Shown: positions 43,508-52,176 of the stretch, piece after piece | How positions within the stretch are numbered: position 1 is the stretch's first letter | How the letters are laid out: each line of letters opens with the position of its first letter | Translations under genes and position numbers: made by a program | Assembly (NCBI RefSeq): GCF_003815675.1 | Contig: NZ_CP033918.1 | Location: 1,798,001-1,862,000, forward strand | DNA length: 64,000 bases | From: Chryseobacterium sp. G0186 | GTDB taxonomy: Bacteria; Bacteroidota; Bacteroidia; Flavobacteriales; Weeksellaceae | Direction of reading: 5' to 3' | The notes under the pieces: model-generated | Told to the model about the DNA's origin: nothing | The model's input: the letters and a program-made list of their open reading frames with translations, nothing else | The model's database searches: none

Positions 43508-43714
43508 ATGAAGCTATTCGGAAGAAATCATATTATCATATCAGTGATCACTTTTGTAATCCTTTTTTTAATGAACTATCTGGGAAATGACCTCCCCGAC
43601 AAACTACAAAGAGCCTTATTAACTGCTTTTGCAGGTGTTGTGGGTTTAACTGTTGGACTTTTTATATTAAACAGGGGCAAAAATGACAAAAATCCGCCCC
43701 CAGATTTTGATTAA
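43508..43714 (+). CDS. Small membrane protein of unknown function
   Basis: A 68-residue protein with two hydrophobic helices (about 8-25 and 37-55) joined by a charged turn, and a polar KNDKNPPPDFD tail. It starts 5 bp after the barrel gene, which supports it as a real gene. Its stop codon abuts the stop of the convergent gene (43715) with no spacer. Confidence 0.7.
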   Translation: MKLFGRNHIIISVITFVILFLMNYLGNDLPDKLQRALLTAFAGVVGLTVGLFILNRGKNDKNPPPDFD

Positions 43715-44911
43715 TTAATCTTCATAGATTATATATCGGGTTCGGATTTTTTCAAAATCCTCCAAACCCTTTTTCCAAGAAGCCTTAATCTCCGGAATTG
43801 ATTGACCAGCAATAATCTGTTTTCTGAATTCATCAGTTCCGGAAAGGGTATCAAACCATAAATTTTTCAAGAAGAAATCCTGTTGAGGATTTTTATAATT
43901 TTTATACGCTTTAATAACCCACTCAAGGTTCAGTTCTCTTAAATCATGAGGGTAATTGGAAAGATCTTCTCCATAGCACAGTTTACCATTCAGGAAAGGA
44001 TCCTTAGCTCCATAACTTGGTTTTGGAGTAAACTGATAAGGAAGACTTTCTGTCCAAGGAGAACCATAAATCTGAAAAGGCTGCTCAGTTCCTCTTCCTA
44101 CTGAAACCTGGGTTCCCTCAAAAAAACATAAGCTTGGGTATAAATTAATCGCTTTATCATTAGGAAGATTAGGCGATGGTTTATCTAATGTTGAATACCG
44201 CTGTTTTTTGTGATATTTTTTCATCGGGATTAAGGTATACTTCGCCTGAACACCATTTTTAAGCCACTTCTCACCATTTACCATTTTTCCATATTCACCT
44301 ATCGTCAGTCCATAGACAACAGGAACTTCGTGCATTCCTACAAAGCTCGTCCACTTCTTTTTCAAAACAGGACCATCTGTATACCCATCATGAGGGTTTG
44401 GACGATCTAATACCATTACTTCAACATTATTTTCAGCTCCGGCCTCCATTAAGTAAGCTAAAGTTGAAATATAAGTATAGAACCTCACCCCAACATCCTG
44501 AATATCAAAAACAACAAGATCTATCCCTGCCAATTGTTCCGGCTTAGGTTTTTTATTACTTGCATAGAGAGAAACAATCGGGATTCCGGTTTTCACATCT
44601 ACTCCATTCTTCACCTTTGCTCCTGCATCGGCATCTCCTCTGAAGCCATGTTCAGGGGCAAAAATAGACTTGATCTTAATTCCATTCTTGACTAAAAAAT
44701 CTACCAAATGGGTTTTGTCACTCATCAAACCTGTCTGGTTGGTCACTACCCCAATTGTTTTCCCTTTTAATAACGGCAAATAAACTTCAGGTTGATCTGC
44801 TCCGGTTTTAAAATCCGGTTGATCTTGAGTTTGAGAATAATATTGATTGAATACTCCTAAAAAAATTAGGCAAATCAGAAGTAAATTTTTAATTTTGAAA
44901 TCTAAATTCAT
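43715..44911 (-). CDS. namZ: Exo-beta-N-acetylmuramidase, NamZ / DUF1343 family
   Basis: A 398-residue exported enzyme: signal segment KNLLLICLIFLGVFNQYYSQ, then the DUF1343 hallmarks TNQTGLM, FAPEHGFRG, LVVFDIQDVGVRFYTYISTL and DRPNPHDG. Characterised members (GH171) remove MurNAc from the non-reducing end of peptidoglycan fragments, so a role in wall recycling is likely. An open frame reaches 45145 but would overlap the divergent permease and lack a signal. The ATG at 44911 is therefore chosen. Only 4 bp separate it from the start of the permease gene. Confidence 0.9.
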   Translation of the reverse strand: MNLDFKIKNLLLICLIFLGVFNQYYSQTQDQPDFKTGADQPEVYLPLLKGKTIGVVTNQTGLMSDKTHLVDFLVKNGIKIKSIFAPEHGFRGDADAGAKVKNGVDVKTGIPIVSLYASNKKPKPEQLAGIDLVVFDIQDVGVRFYTYISTLAYLMEAGAENNVEVMVLDRPNPHDGYTDGPVLKKKWTSFVGMHEVPVVYGLTIGEYGKMVNGEKWLKNGVQAKYTLIPMKKYHKKQRYSTLDKPSPNLPNDKAINLYPSLCFFEGTQVSVGRGTEQPFQIYGSPWTESLPYQFTPKPSYGAKDPFLNGKLCYGEDLSNYPHDLRELNLEWVIKAYKNYKNPQQDFFLKNLWFDTLSGTDEFRKQIIAGQSIPEIKASWKKGLEDFEKIRTRYIIYED

Positions 44912-44915
44912 AAGC

Positions 44916-46145
44916 TTGAAGTTTCCTTTATATTTCTCTAGAAAAATAGCATTTTCCAAAGATAACAAAAATAACCTTTCAAGGGTTATCATCTTCATTG
45001 GCAGGCTTTCTGTAGCGCTAGGAATCATTGTTTCCCTGATTACCGTAGCCACCGGATTCGGATCCAAAAAGGCTATCAAGGAGAGACTCGCGGATTTCAG
45101 CGGACACATTACAGTAAGGTCTACGCGTTCTAATTCTTCATACAATACTTCAGTATTGGATAATCAGGGATTAAATATTTCAAAAATAAAAGAGCTCCCT
45201 GATGTAGAAAGTGTTCAAAAATATGCCACCGTAACCGGAATTATGCGTAATGAACATAACTTCTCCGGGATTATTTTTAAAGGAATAGGAAAGGATTTTG
45301 ACAGCTTAAGGTTTAAAAAATTTCTTCTTGCAGGGACCACTCCAAAGGTGACAGAAGTGGGATTCAATAATGATGTTACTATTTCACAAAAAGTAGCCGG
45401 CGACCTTCACCTTAAAGTAAATGACAGCATTGTAACTGTATTTTCAAAGGCAGATCAAAAACCTATCTACCGTAAATTCAAGGTCATTGGAATTTACAGA
45501 ACAGACATTAAAATGATTGACGATCAATTCGTTATCGGAGGAATCAATCATGTAAGAAAAATTCAGGATATGAAAGGTGATGAAATAGGTGGACTTGATA
45601 TTTTCCTAAAAAACGTCAACGATATCGACAAAGATTTTCCTGAAATTGAAAAATTGATCGGTTACAAAAACTACGCAGAAAAAGCTACTGAAAAGTTCCC
45701 ACAGATCAATGACTGGATTAGTATTTTTGACACCAATATTGCACTCATCATTATCATTATGCTGATTGTTGTGGTTATCAATATTATCATGGTTCTTCTG
45801 ATTCTTATTATTGAAAGAACAAATTCCATTGGCCTGCTTAAAACACTGGGAGCAAGCAATGCACAGATCCGGGCAACCTTTATCAACTATACCCTTATTA
45901 TTATGATTCCTGGGCTTTTGTATGGAAATGCTGTGGGACTAGGATTGATTTTAATTCAAAAATTCTTTGGGGTAATTAAACTTAATCCTGAAAATTATTA
46001 CGTGAGTACTGTTCCTGTGGATCTTAATCCTATTGCCATTATTTCTATTTCATTAGGGATTTTGGTAATTTCGGCACTTGCCTTAATTATTCCAAGTTAT
46101 CTGATCAGTAAGATCTCTCCTGTGAAAGCCATCAAGTATAATTAA
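44916..46145 (+). CDS. FtsX/LolE-type ABC transporter permease
   Basis: A 409-residue membrane protein with one N-terminal helix (~25-45), a large periplasmic domain (~50-270) and three C-terminal helices (~285-400), as in LolC/LolE and MacB permeases. The C-terminus includes ERTNSIGLLKTLGASNAQIR, the FtsX-like coupling segment. The likely start is TTG at 44916, giving the family-type LKFPLYFSRKIAFS. The next upstream ATG (44847) would lie inside the divergent namZ gene. No ATP-binding subunit is adjacent. Probable function is lipoprotein release or envelope substrate extraction. Confidence 0.85.
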   Translation: MKFPLYFSRKIAFSKDNKNNLSRVIIFIGRLSVALGIIVSLITVATGFGSKKAIKERLADFSGHITVRSTRSNSSYNTSVLDNQGLNISKIKELPDVESVQKYATVTGIMRNEHNFSGIIFKGIGKDFDSLRFKKFLLAGTTPKVTEVGFNNDVTISQKVAGDLHLKVNDSIVTVFSKADQKPIYRKFKVIGIYRTDIKMIDDQFVIGGINHVRKIQDMKGDEIGGLDIFLKNVNDIDKDFPEIEKLIGYKNYAEKATEKFPQINDWISIFDTNIALIIIIMLIVVVINIIMVLLILIIERTNSIGLLKTLGASNAQIRATFINYTLIIMIPGLLYGNAVGLGLILIQKFFGVIKLNPENYYVSTVPVDLNPIAIISISLGILVISALALIIPSYLISKISPVKAIKYN

Positions 46146-46170
46146 TTATTGAAAATTGTTATGTAATGAC

Positions 46171-46191
46171 CATTGAAAATTCTTTTCAATG
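46171..46191 (+). terminator. Hairpin after the permease gene
   Basis: CATTGAAAA pairs with TTTTCAATG around TTC, 25 bp after the stop. There is no T run, so it may only stabilise the 3' end. Confidence 0.4.
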
Positions 46192-46239
46192 TTAGCTTCA
46201 TTCACCAATCATCCAAGGCATAGATAATTTTAAAAGCAT

Positions 46240-46247
46240 TATCTTTG
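46240..46247 (+). promoter_or_regulatory. -7 box of the cysteine-synthase-family gene
   Basis: TATCTTTG, a perfect Bacteroidetes -7 match, 19 bp before the ATG at 46267. No good -33 was found. Confidence 0.45.
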
Positions 46248-46266
46248 CACCGCATATAAAACATTT

Positions 46267-47250
46267 ATGAAATACGCAAAAAATATCCTTGAAACGATAG
46301 GTAATACGCCACTGGTAAAACTTAATAAAGTATTAGGTGAAGACTTCCCGGCACTCGTTTTAGCAAAAGTTGAGACATTCAACCCCGGAAATTCTGTAAA
46401 GGACAGAATGGCTCTTAAAATGATAGAAGATGCCGAAAAAGACGGCAGATTAAAACCTGGAGGAACCATTATTGAGGGAACTTCCGGAAATACAGGAATG
46501 GGATTGGCATTGGCTGCCATCATCAAAGGCTACAAATGTATCTTTGTAACCAATTCTAAGCAATCTAAAGAGAAATGTGATATTCTTCGTGCTGTAGGAG
46601 CTGAAGTAATTGTTTGCCCTACAGATGTAAAACCTACTGACCCTCGTTCTTATTACTCAGTTTCCAAGAGACTGGCTAAGGAAACAGAAAATGGATGGTA
46701 TGTAAACCAATATGACAATCTATCCAACAGAACTGCTCACTACGAATCTACCGCTCCGGAGATCTGGGAACAGACAGACGGTAAGCTGACTCACTTTGTT
46801 GCAGGTGCAGGAACAGGAGGTACTGTTACAGGTTGTGGTACATTCTTTAAGGAAAAAAATAAGGATATCAAGGTAATTGGTGTGGATACTTATGGTTCTA
46901 TTCTTAAGGAATTCCATGAAACAGGAGAATTACACTACGATCATGCCTATACCTATATTACAGAAGGAATCGGGGAAGATATCATTCCTGAAAACTACGA
47001 TATGTCTGTAATAGACCACTTTGAAAAGGTAACAGATAAAGATGGTGCCATCTATGCAAGAAAACTGGCTAAAGAAGAAGGTATTTTCTGCGGATATTCT
47101 GCGGGGAGCGCTATTGCTTCATTGATTCAGATGAAAGATCAGTTTACCAAAGATGATGTTATTGTAGTTTTACTTCACGACCATGGTTCAAGATATGTAG
47201 GAAAGGTCTACAATGACGAATGGATGAAAGAAATGGGTTGGTTAGACTAA
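46267..47250 (+). CDS. PLP-dependent cysteine synthase / cystathionine beta-synthase family enzyme
   Basis: A 327-residue fold-type II PLP enzyme. The PLP lysine is K45 in NPGNSVKDRM, the substrate loop TSGNTG is at 72-77, and the phosphate-binding loop GAGTGGTVTG lies in mid-protein. The substrate-specificity end is ILKEFHETGE rather than the classic CysK loop. This form resembles the bacterial cystathionine beta-synthase / O-acetylserine sulfhydrylase side group common in Bacteroidetes, without a C-terminal CBS domain. Monocistronic, followed by a strong terminator. Confidence 0.88.
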   Translation: MKYAKNILETIGNTPLVKLNKVLGEDFPALVLAKVETFNPGNSVKDRMALKMIEDAEKDGRLKPGGTIIEGTSGNTGMGLALAAIIKGYKCIFVTNSKQSKEKCDILRAVGAEVIVCPTDVKPTDPRSYYSVSKRLAKETENGWYVNQYDNLSNRTAHYESTAPEIWEQTDGKLTHFVAGAGTGGTVTGCGTFFKEKNKDIKVIGVDTYGSILKEFHETGELHYDHAYTYITEGIGEDIIPENYDMSVIDHFEKVTDKDGAIYARKLAKEEGIFCGYSAGSAIASLIQMKDQFTKDDVIVVLLHDHGSRYVGKVYNDEWMKEMGWLD

Positions 47251-47320
47251 GCAAAAGAAAAATGGTAAAGACAGATAATCCTAAACGGTAACTTTGTTTT
47301 TTCTACTTTAATATAAAATA

Positions 47321-47349
47321 AAAATCAGAGCATCTGCTCTGATTTTTTT
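47321..47349. terminator. Bidirectional terminator
   Basis: A perfect 12-bp stem, AAAATCAGAGCA / TGCTCTGATTTT, with a very tight turn, followed by a T run on the plus strand. It serves the PLP enzyme gene and, with its A-rich flank, the convergent gene ending at 47348. Confidence 0.8.
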
Positions 47350-47878
47350 ATTGCTTATTGGTATTTTCTTTCAGTATTGTCTTCAGTAGGCTATACTCTT
47401 TCTCACTCATGGATTTCCTTGGAAACATATAATTGTATTTCCCTTCCAGGGAGATGAATTCATGGTTGCTGTCAAAAAATTCAAAGTCTTTCCATTCGCT
47501 GGTTTCCTTTTCTCCATCGATATTGACTGTGAAAAAATTGGAATCAAATCTAATTTCGTATACCTTACATTTTTCCAGAACATTTAAATAATGAGTAACC
47601 TGTTTTTTCCATCTTGAAACCTTATTAATGCTCACAGATAGAAAAACTGTGCACAGCAGAAATATAAAACTCAAAAAGTATAAAATACCTTTGCTGTTCT
47701 CACTTAAGCTGTCTCTAAAAAGAAATACAATGACTAAGACTACAGCAGCTGTAAGGGTTGTAACGGTCTTACTTTTAGTAGTAGGAGAAAAGAGCAGACT
47801 TCCCTGGCTACCACTAAAATAAATATCCTCAAAAATCTTTCTGTCAGTCTTTAATGTAATAACCTTTTCCACACTCAT
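47348..47878 (-). CDS. Membrane protein of unknown function, YcxB-like
   Basis: A 176-residue protein with two central helices (about 43-57 and 66-83) and a soluble C-terminal part of short strands (YEIRFDSNFFTVNIDGEKE, EWKDFEFFD, YMFPRKSMSE). The WKDFEFFD and FPRKS elements match the look of YcxB-like C-terminal domains. The function of the family is unknown. Upstream of it lies the cbpM gene, 36 bp away on the same strand, so it may be the tail of the chaperone operon. Confidence 0.75.
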   Translation of the reverse strand: MSVEKVITLKTDRKIFEDIYFSGSQGSLLFSPTTKSKTVTTLTAAVVLVIVFLFRDSLSENSKGILYFLSFIFLLCTVFLSVSINKVSRWKKQVTHYLNVLEKCKVYEIRFDSNFFTVNIDGEKETSEWKDFEFFDSNHEFISLEGKYNYMFPRKSMSEKEYSLLKTILKENTNKQ

Positions 47879-47914
47879 AATATATAACTTGCTTTAAAAA
47901 GCTACAAAACTAAG

Positions 47915-48217
47915 TTAAATATCTTCATATTGGTCATTTATTGCAGAAAGTTTGTTCATCAGATCCCTGTTTCTTCGCTTTAAGGCATCTAATTTCTTCA
48001 GCATATTATGGATGACTTCCAGACCTGGGAGATTGATTTCAAGATCATAATGCCAGTTGGCAAACTTTTCCAGATCAGGCAGGTCTTCATACATCAGATA
48101 GTGAATATTGTCTTCCACGTATATATTCAATAAACCGTAGTCTACAAGTTCATCAAAAAAAGTGATTTCTATATTGTATATTCTTACGAGTTCTTCCCGT
48201 GATATTCTTTCACTCAT
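47915..48217 (-). CDS. cbpM: Chaperone modulator CbpM
   Basis: A 100-residue protein with a MerR-like HTH start (ISREELVRIYNIEITFFDELVDYGLL) and a coiled-coil C-terminal half with LxxLxxL repeats. CbpM binds the J domain of CbpA and inhibits it. The gene starts 3 bp after the cbpA stop, the usual arrangement, which makes the assignment firm. Confidence 0.88.
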   Translation of the reverse strand: MSERISREELVRIYNIEITFFDELVDYGLLNIYVEDNIHYLMYEDLPDLEKFANWHYDLEINLPGLEVIHNMLKKLDALKRRNRDLMNKLSAINDQYEDI

Positions 48218-48220
48218 AGC

Positions 48221-49129
48221 CTAGGAGTTTTTAAGTTGTTCAAAAAGTTCTTTCTGCTTTTCTGTAAGATTCGTTGGCAGCTTCACTTCATACGTTACAA
48301 AAAGATCACCGTGTTCTCCCTCTTTCTTATAGACAGGAAATCCTTTTCCTTTCAGTCTCACGGTATTTCCGGTTTGAGTTTCCGGTTTTACCTTTAGGTT
48401 TACACTTCCATCAAGGGTATTTACCTTTACCTCACCTCCTAAAACAGCGGTATACAAATCAATAGCCACCTTTGTTTTAAGATCGTCTCCTACCCTTTCA
48501 AAATCAGGATCTGTGGGAATATTGAATGTAATATACAGATCGCCGCTAGGTCCTCCGTTTATTCCTGGATGACCATGCCCTTTCAGTTTAATTTTTTGTC
48601 CGTCATACACTCCGGCAGGGATGGTGATTCTTACCTTTTTTCCGTTGATCTCAAAGGTTTGCGGATGTGTTTGGGCTGCATCCCTTAAATTCAGGTTCAG
48701 CTCAGCTTGTACATCCTGCCCTTTGAACTTTCCTGACGCCCTTCCTCTCGAACTTTTGCCAAAGCCACCTGCTCCGCCAAACATATCTTGGAAAAAATCT
48801 GAAAAATCCTCACCCTCACCAAAATCAGCTCCGGAATATCCTCCACCATAGTTCCGTTGTTGATATTGTCTTTGCTGTTGCTGAGCTTTTTCGTACTCTT
48901 CACCATGTTTCCAGTTTTCACCATGCTTATCATATTTAGCACGATTTTCGGGGTTGCTGAGGACTTCATTGGCTTCATTCAGCTCCTTGAATTTCCTTTC
49001 AGACTCCTTATCATCAGGGTTAAGGTCCGGATGTAGCTTTCTGGCCAACTTTCGGTAGGCTTTTTTTATCTCATCCTGTGTTGCGCTTTTATCTACGCCT
49101 AAAATTTTATAGTAATCTATATAAGCCAT
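48221..49129 (-). CDS. cbpA: DnaJ-family co-chaperone CbpA
   Basis: A 302-residue J-domain protein. The J domain (4-70) contains the HPD motif (residues 33-35) in [11 protein letters not shown]. It is followed by a Gly/Gln-rich linker (~90-135) and two C-terminal substrate-binding beta domains (~140-300). It lacks the zinc-finger CXXCXGXG repeats of DnaJ, so it is the CbpA type. It would stimulate DnaK and, in enterobacteria, also binds curved DNA. It forms an operon with cbpM downstream. Confidence 0.92.
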   Translation of the reverse strand: MAYIDYYKILGVDKSATQDEIKKAYRKLARKLHPDLNPDDKESERKFKELNEANEVLSNPENRAKYDKHGENWKHGEEYEKAQQQQRQYQQRNYGGGYSGADFGEGEDFSDFFQDMFGGAGGFGKSSRGRASGKFKGQDVQAELNLNLRDAAQTHPQTFEINGKKVRITIPAGVYDGQKIKLKGHGHPGINGGPSGDLYITFNIPTDPDFERVGDDLKTKVAIDLYTAVLGGEVKVNTLDGSVNLKVKPETQTGNTVRLKGKGFPVYKKEGEHGDLFVTYEVKLPTNLTEKQKELFEQLKNS

Positions 49130-49222
49130 AGAAACGATGTTTACTCAAATTTATGAAATTTAGGTCTGAAAATTGCATAACAGAATGTTAAAAATAAACC
49201 TATCTTTGATAAAAAGCGCCAC

Positions 49223-50425
49223 ATGAAAGAGGTATTAAAAAACTACTCCGGAATTATATTTTTACTATTGGGAATCACTATTGGAAGCATTATAGGAATT
49301 GTAGCTCCGGGTTTCGTGGAATACATAAAGCCTCTGGGGGATATTTTTCTTAATCTTCTTTTTGTAAGTGTGGTTCCATTGGTATTTTTTGCGGTATCCA
49401 ATTCTATTGCATCGTTAGAACAACAGTCAAAATTTGGAAAAATTATCCTTGTGATGGCTCTTACCTTTTTATTTTTCATTCTGACAGCCGCTATTTTTAC
49501 GATCTGTGCAGTATACCTGTTTCCTGTTTCGGGAGTTTCGGGCAGTAATGAAATTATTACTGAAACTGCCGGTGATGAAGGTTGGGGAACCAAAATTGTA
49601 AGTTTTTTCACGGTAGGTGAATTTACAGAGCTGTTCTCCAGAAGAAATATGCTGGCGTTATTGGTATTTGCATTTCTTACAGGGTTTGCCGCCAGAAAAA
49701 CAGGAGAAAAAGGACAGCCTTTCAGGGTTTTTATTGCATCAGGATATGAGGTAATGAAAGAACTTCTTTTGTTGATCATGAAGCTTGCCCCCGTTGGTTT
49801 AGGTGCCTATTTTGCCTATCAGGTGGCAACATTAGGTCCGCAACTTTTTGGATTTTACGCTAAGCCATTAGGCTTATATTATATTGCAGGAATTATTTAC
49901 TTTCTCGTTTTCTTCTCAATTTATGCTTTTATGGCAAATGGTCAGAAAGGTGTTAAGAGTTTTTGGACGAATGCCATCTATCCCAGCCTTACTGCAATAA
50001 GTACCTGCAGCAGCTTTGCCACCATGCCTGCCAATTTACAGGCAGCCTCCAAGATTGGAATCCCGAATTCTATTGCAAACCTGGTTATTCCTATTGGTAC
50101 AACATTGCATAAAAATGGATCTTCAATGTCTTCTATTATTAAGATTTATGTAGCTTTTTTAATTATTGGAAGAGATTTCTTTGATCCTTCCAACTTACTT
50201 TTAGCCATAGGAATTACGGTTTTTGTAAGTATTGTGGCTGGAGGAATACCGAATGGCGGATATATTGGTGAAATGCTGATGATATCAGTGTATAAACTGC
50301 CTCAGGAAGCCATTCCTGCGGTTATGATTATTGGAACCCTGGTAGATCCTTTAGCAACAGTTCTGAATTCTGTGGGAGATATTGTCGCAGCGATGTTTGT
50401 GAATCGGTTTGTAAAAGTAACCTGA
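49223..50425 (+). CDS. Dicarboxylate/amino acid:cation symporter
   Basis: A 400-residue inner-membrane carrier of the SDF (GltP/DctA) family. It has about eight helices plus two re-entrant hairpins. The serine-rich tip ISTCSSFATMPANLQ is at about 255-270, followed by the LVIPIGTTLHKNGSSM block and the C-terminal VDPLATVLNSVGDIVAA, which hold the substrate and sodium sites. It takes up glutamate, aspartate or C4-dicarboxylates; the exact substrate cannot be told. It is divergent from cbpA with 93 bp between, and convergent with the DUF779 gene. Confidence 0.9.
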   Translation: MKEVLKNYSGIIFLLLGITIGSIIGIVAPGFVEYIKPLGDIFLNLLFVSVVPLVFFAVSNSIASLEQQSKFGKIILVMALTFLFFILTAAIFTICAVYLFPVSGVSGSNEIITETAGDEGWGTKIVSFFTVGEFTELFSRRNMLALLVFAFLTGFAARKTGEKGQPFRVFIASGYEVMKELLLLIMKLAPVGLGAYFAYQVATLGPQLFGFYAKPLGLYYIAGIIYFLVFFSIYAFMANGQKGVKSFWTNAIYPSLTAISTCSSFATMPANLQAASKIGIPNSIANLVIPIGTTLHKNGSSMSSIIKIYVAFLIIGRDFFDPSNLLLAIGITVFVSIVAGGIPNGGYIGEMLMISVYKLPQEAIPAVMIIGTLVDPLATVLNSVGDIVAAMFVNRFVKVT

Positions 50426-50458
50426 TGTAAGAGAGGCTATTTATAAAAATCACTCACA

Positions 50459-50842
50459 TTACACACTACGCTGTACGGGTCCCAGATTTTCATATTCTTC
50501 AGGGGTAAACAACCTATATTGAACTTTGAATGTTTTTCCTAAAGGAGTTTCCAGTGAAAATCCGCCGGGTCCGAACCCATCTGTCACATCAAGGGTAAAA
50601 TGGGAATATTTCCAGTATTCAAACAGGTCACGATCGATCCAGAATTCATGACCGTTAATGGTTCCTATCATGGCGTCATTCATCCTTGGGAAGAAACCTC
50701 CTTTTTCGAAGCATTGCGGCTGTGTACCTTCGCAGCATCCGCCTGCCTGATAGAACATCAGTGCACCATATTTATCTTCCAGCTCCCGAATGACCTCCAG
50801 TGCTTTTTCTGTTGCAGAAAGTCTTGATCCTTTTCCCTCCAT
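50459..50842 (-). CDS. DUF779 protein, aldehyde-dehydrogenase associated
   Basis: A 127-residue protein with the DUF779 pattern: YGALMFYQAGGCCEGTQP (twin cysteines) and later DVTDGFGPGGFSLETPLG. The biochemical role is unknown, but DUF779 genes are typically next to an aldehyde dehydrogenase of the acetaldehyde/chloroacetaldehyde type, which is the case here. It is separated from the alcohol dehydrogenase gene upstream by a terminator hairpin, so it may be expressed at a lower level. Confidence 0.88.
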   Translation of the reverse strand: MEGKGSRLSATEKALEVIRELEDKYGALMFYQAGGCCEGTQPQCFEKGGFFPRMNDAMIGTINGHEFWIDRDLFEYWKYSHFTLDVTDGFGPGGFSLETPLGKTFKVQYRLFTPEEYENLGPVQRSV

Positions 50843-50882
50843 TTTTTAAATTTTAAAATTAAATATTATGATTTGAATAAAG

Positions 50883-50910
50883 AGGCTCGGCAAATAAATT
50901 TGCCGAGCCT
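50883..50910 (-). terminator. Terminator or attenuator between adh and the DUF779 gene
   Basis: A perfect 13-bp stem, AGGCTCGGCAAAT / ATTTGCCGAGCCT, with a two-base centre, followed on the minus strand by CTTTATT. It begins 12 bp after the adh stop. Confidence 0.7.
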
Positions 50911-50922
50911 GCACCTCATCAT

Positions 50923-51957
50923 TTAATTTGAGTTTGCAATATCCAACACAATCCTTCCATCAATCTGTCCTTTTTTCATTTTATCAAAGACATCATTAAT
51001 ATCTTCAAGTTTTGCAGCAGTTACCGTGGCTTTTACAAGTCCTTCATTGGCAAAATCCAAGGCTTCCTGCATATCTTTTCGGGTTCCTACGATAGACCCT
51101 CTTACGGTTATTCTTTTCAAAACAGTTTCAAAAATAGGGAGTTCAAAAGATCCTGGAGGCAGTCCGTTAAGAGCAATGGTTCCCTTTCTTCTCAGAACAT
51201 CTATCCCCTGCTTGAAAGCAATAGGTGAAACAGCGGTAATCAATGCACCATGCATACCCCCAACTTCTTTATGCAGGTATTTCCCAGGGTCTGTATCTTT
51301 GGCATTGACTACAAGATCTGCACCCAGTTTTTTCGCTAATTCCAATTTATCATCTGCTACATCAATGGCTGCAACATGCATCCCCATTGCCTTTGCATAC
51401 TGAACCGCTACATGTCCCAATCCTCCGATACCTGAAATGGCGACCCATTCTCCGGGCTTTGTTTCTGTTTCTTTTAATCCTTTATAAACGGTTACCCCTG
51501 CACATAAAATAGGAGCGATCTCCAGAAAATTAACGTTTGACTTTAGATGTCCCACATATCTGGAGTCAGCAATAACATATTCTGCAAAGCCTCCGTCTAC
51601 GCTATACCCGCCATTTTTCTGGGCCTCACAAAGTGTTTCCCATCCTGTGATACAATAATCGCAGCAACCACAGGCACTGTATAACCAAGGAACTCCTACT
51701 GCATCTCCTTCTTTTACAAAAGCTTCAGGTCCGCATGCCACCACAATACCAACTCCCTCGTGTCCGGGAATCAGAGGCATTTTAGGCTTAGCCGGCCAAT
51801 CTCCGTCTACCGCATGCAGGTCTGTATGGCAAACGCCACAAGCCATTACCTTTACAAGAACTTCATATCTTCCGGGTTCTCTTACAGGAACTTCTTCTAT
51901 TCTCAGGGGCTGCCCGTAGCCTTGAACTACAACAGCTTTCATTGTTTTTGGAATCAT
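50923..51957 (-). CDS. adhP: Zinc-dependent alcohol dehydrogenase, AdhP-like
   Basis: A 344-residue medium-chain dehydrogenase. The catalytic zinc site starts with [10 protein letters not shown] (C39-type) and PGHEGVGIV, and the structural zinc is formed by CGCCDYC...C (four cysteines around 95-110). The NAD-binding motif [17 protein letters not shown] is at about 175-190, and the mid-protein SAVSPIAF / LNGLPPG loop matches AdhP. It interconverts ethanol-type primary alcohols and aldehydes. The aldehyde dehydrogenase gene lies upstream on the same strand, with a 219-bp gap that contains a dispersed repeat. Confidence 0.92.
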   Translation of the reverse strand: MIPKTMKAVVVQGYGQPLRIEEVPVREPGRYEVLVKVMACGVCHTDLHAVDGDWPAKPKMPLIPGHEGVGIVVACGPEAFVKEGDAVGVPWLYSACGCCDYCITGWETLCEAQKNGGYSVDGGFAEYVIADSRYVGHLKSNVNFLEIAPILCAGVTVYKGLKETETKPGEWVAISGIGGLGHVAVQYAKAMGMHVAAIDVADDKLELAKKLGADLVVNAKDTDPGKYLHKEVGGMHGALITAVSPIAFKQGIDVLRRKGTIALNGLPPGSFELPIFETVLKRITVRGSIVGTRKDMQEALDFANEGLVKATVTAAKLEDINDVFDKMKKGQIDGRIVLDIANSN

Positions 51958-52039
51958 ATTTTATTTTTTGAATTGAGTTTTTACAGGTTAATAGTTTTCC
52001 ACTCATCCGAAAAATTCCGGATAAGAAGAGTATTCTTTG

Positions 52040-52170
52040 CGTGAGGGATAGTAAGGGCGGCGAGGAACGAGCCGGTGCGGAATGCAATAGAGCACCGAAA
52101 TGAAATGGAGCCCTGCATAGCCCGACCGTTTTGCCCTGGACAAAGCCAAGGCAATCGGGCACGTCCTAAA
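52040..52170. repeat. GC-rich interspersed repeat between adhP and the aldehyde dehydrogenase gene
   Basis: About 130 bp clearly more GC-rich than its surroundings, beginning GCGTGAGGGATAGTAAGG and containing the hairpin GCCCGA (52120-52125) / TCGGGC (52155-52160) with inner TTGCC/GGCAA. From memory, sequences with 'atggagccctgcatagcccga' and 'atcgggcacg' occur many times between genes in Chryseobacterium and Elizabethkingia, so I call it a dispersed element. An internal gene is not seen. Confidence 0.6.
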
Positions 52171-52176
52171 TTAATA

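Noticed and set aside
44912..45145. Longer start for namZ
   Set aside because: It would be antisense to the permease N-terminus and would place the signal peptide internally.
48621..48978. Overlapping frames on both strands inside cbpA
   Set aside because: Low-complexity shadows of the Gly/Gln-rich linker.
49243..49779. 178-codon minus-strand frame inside the symporter gene
   Set aside because: Antisense shadow of a membrane-protein gene.
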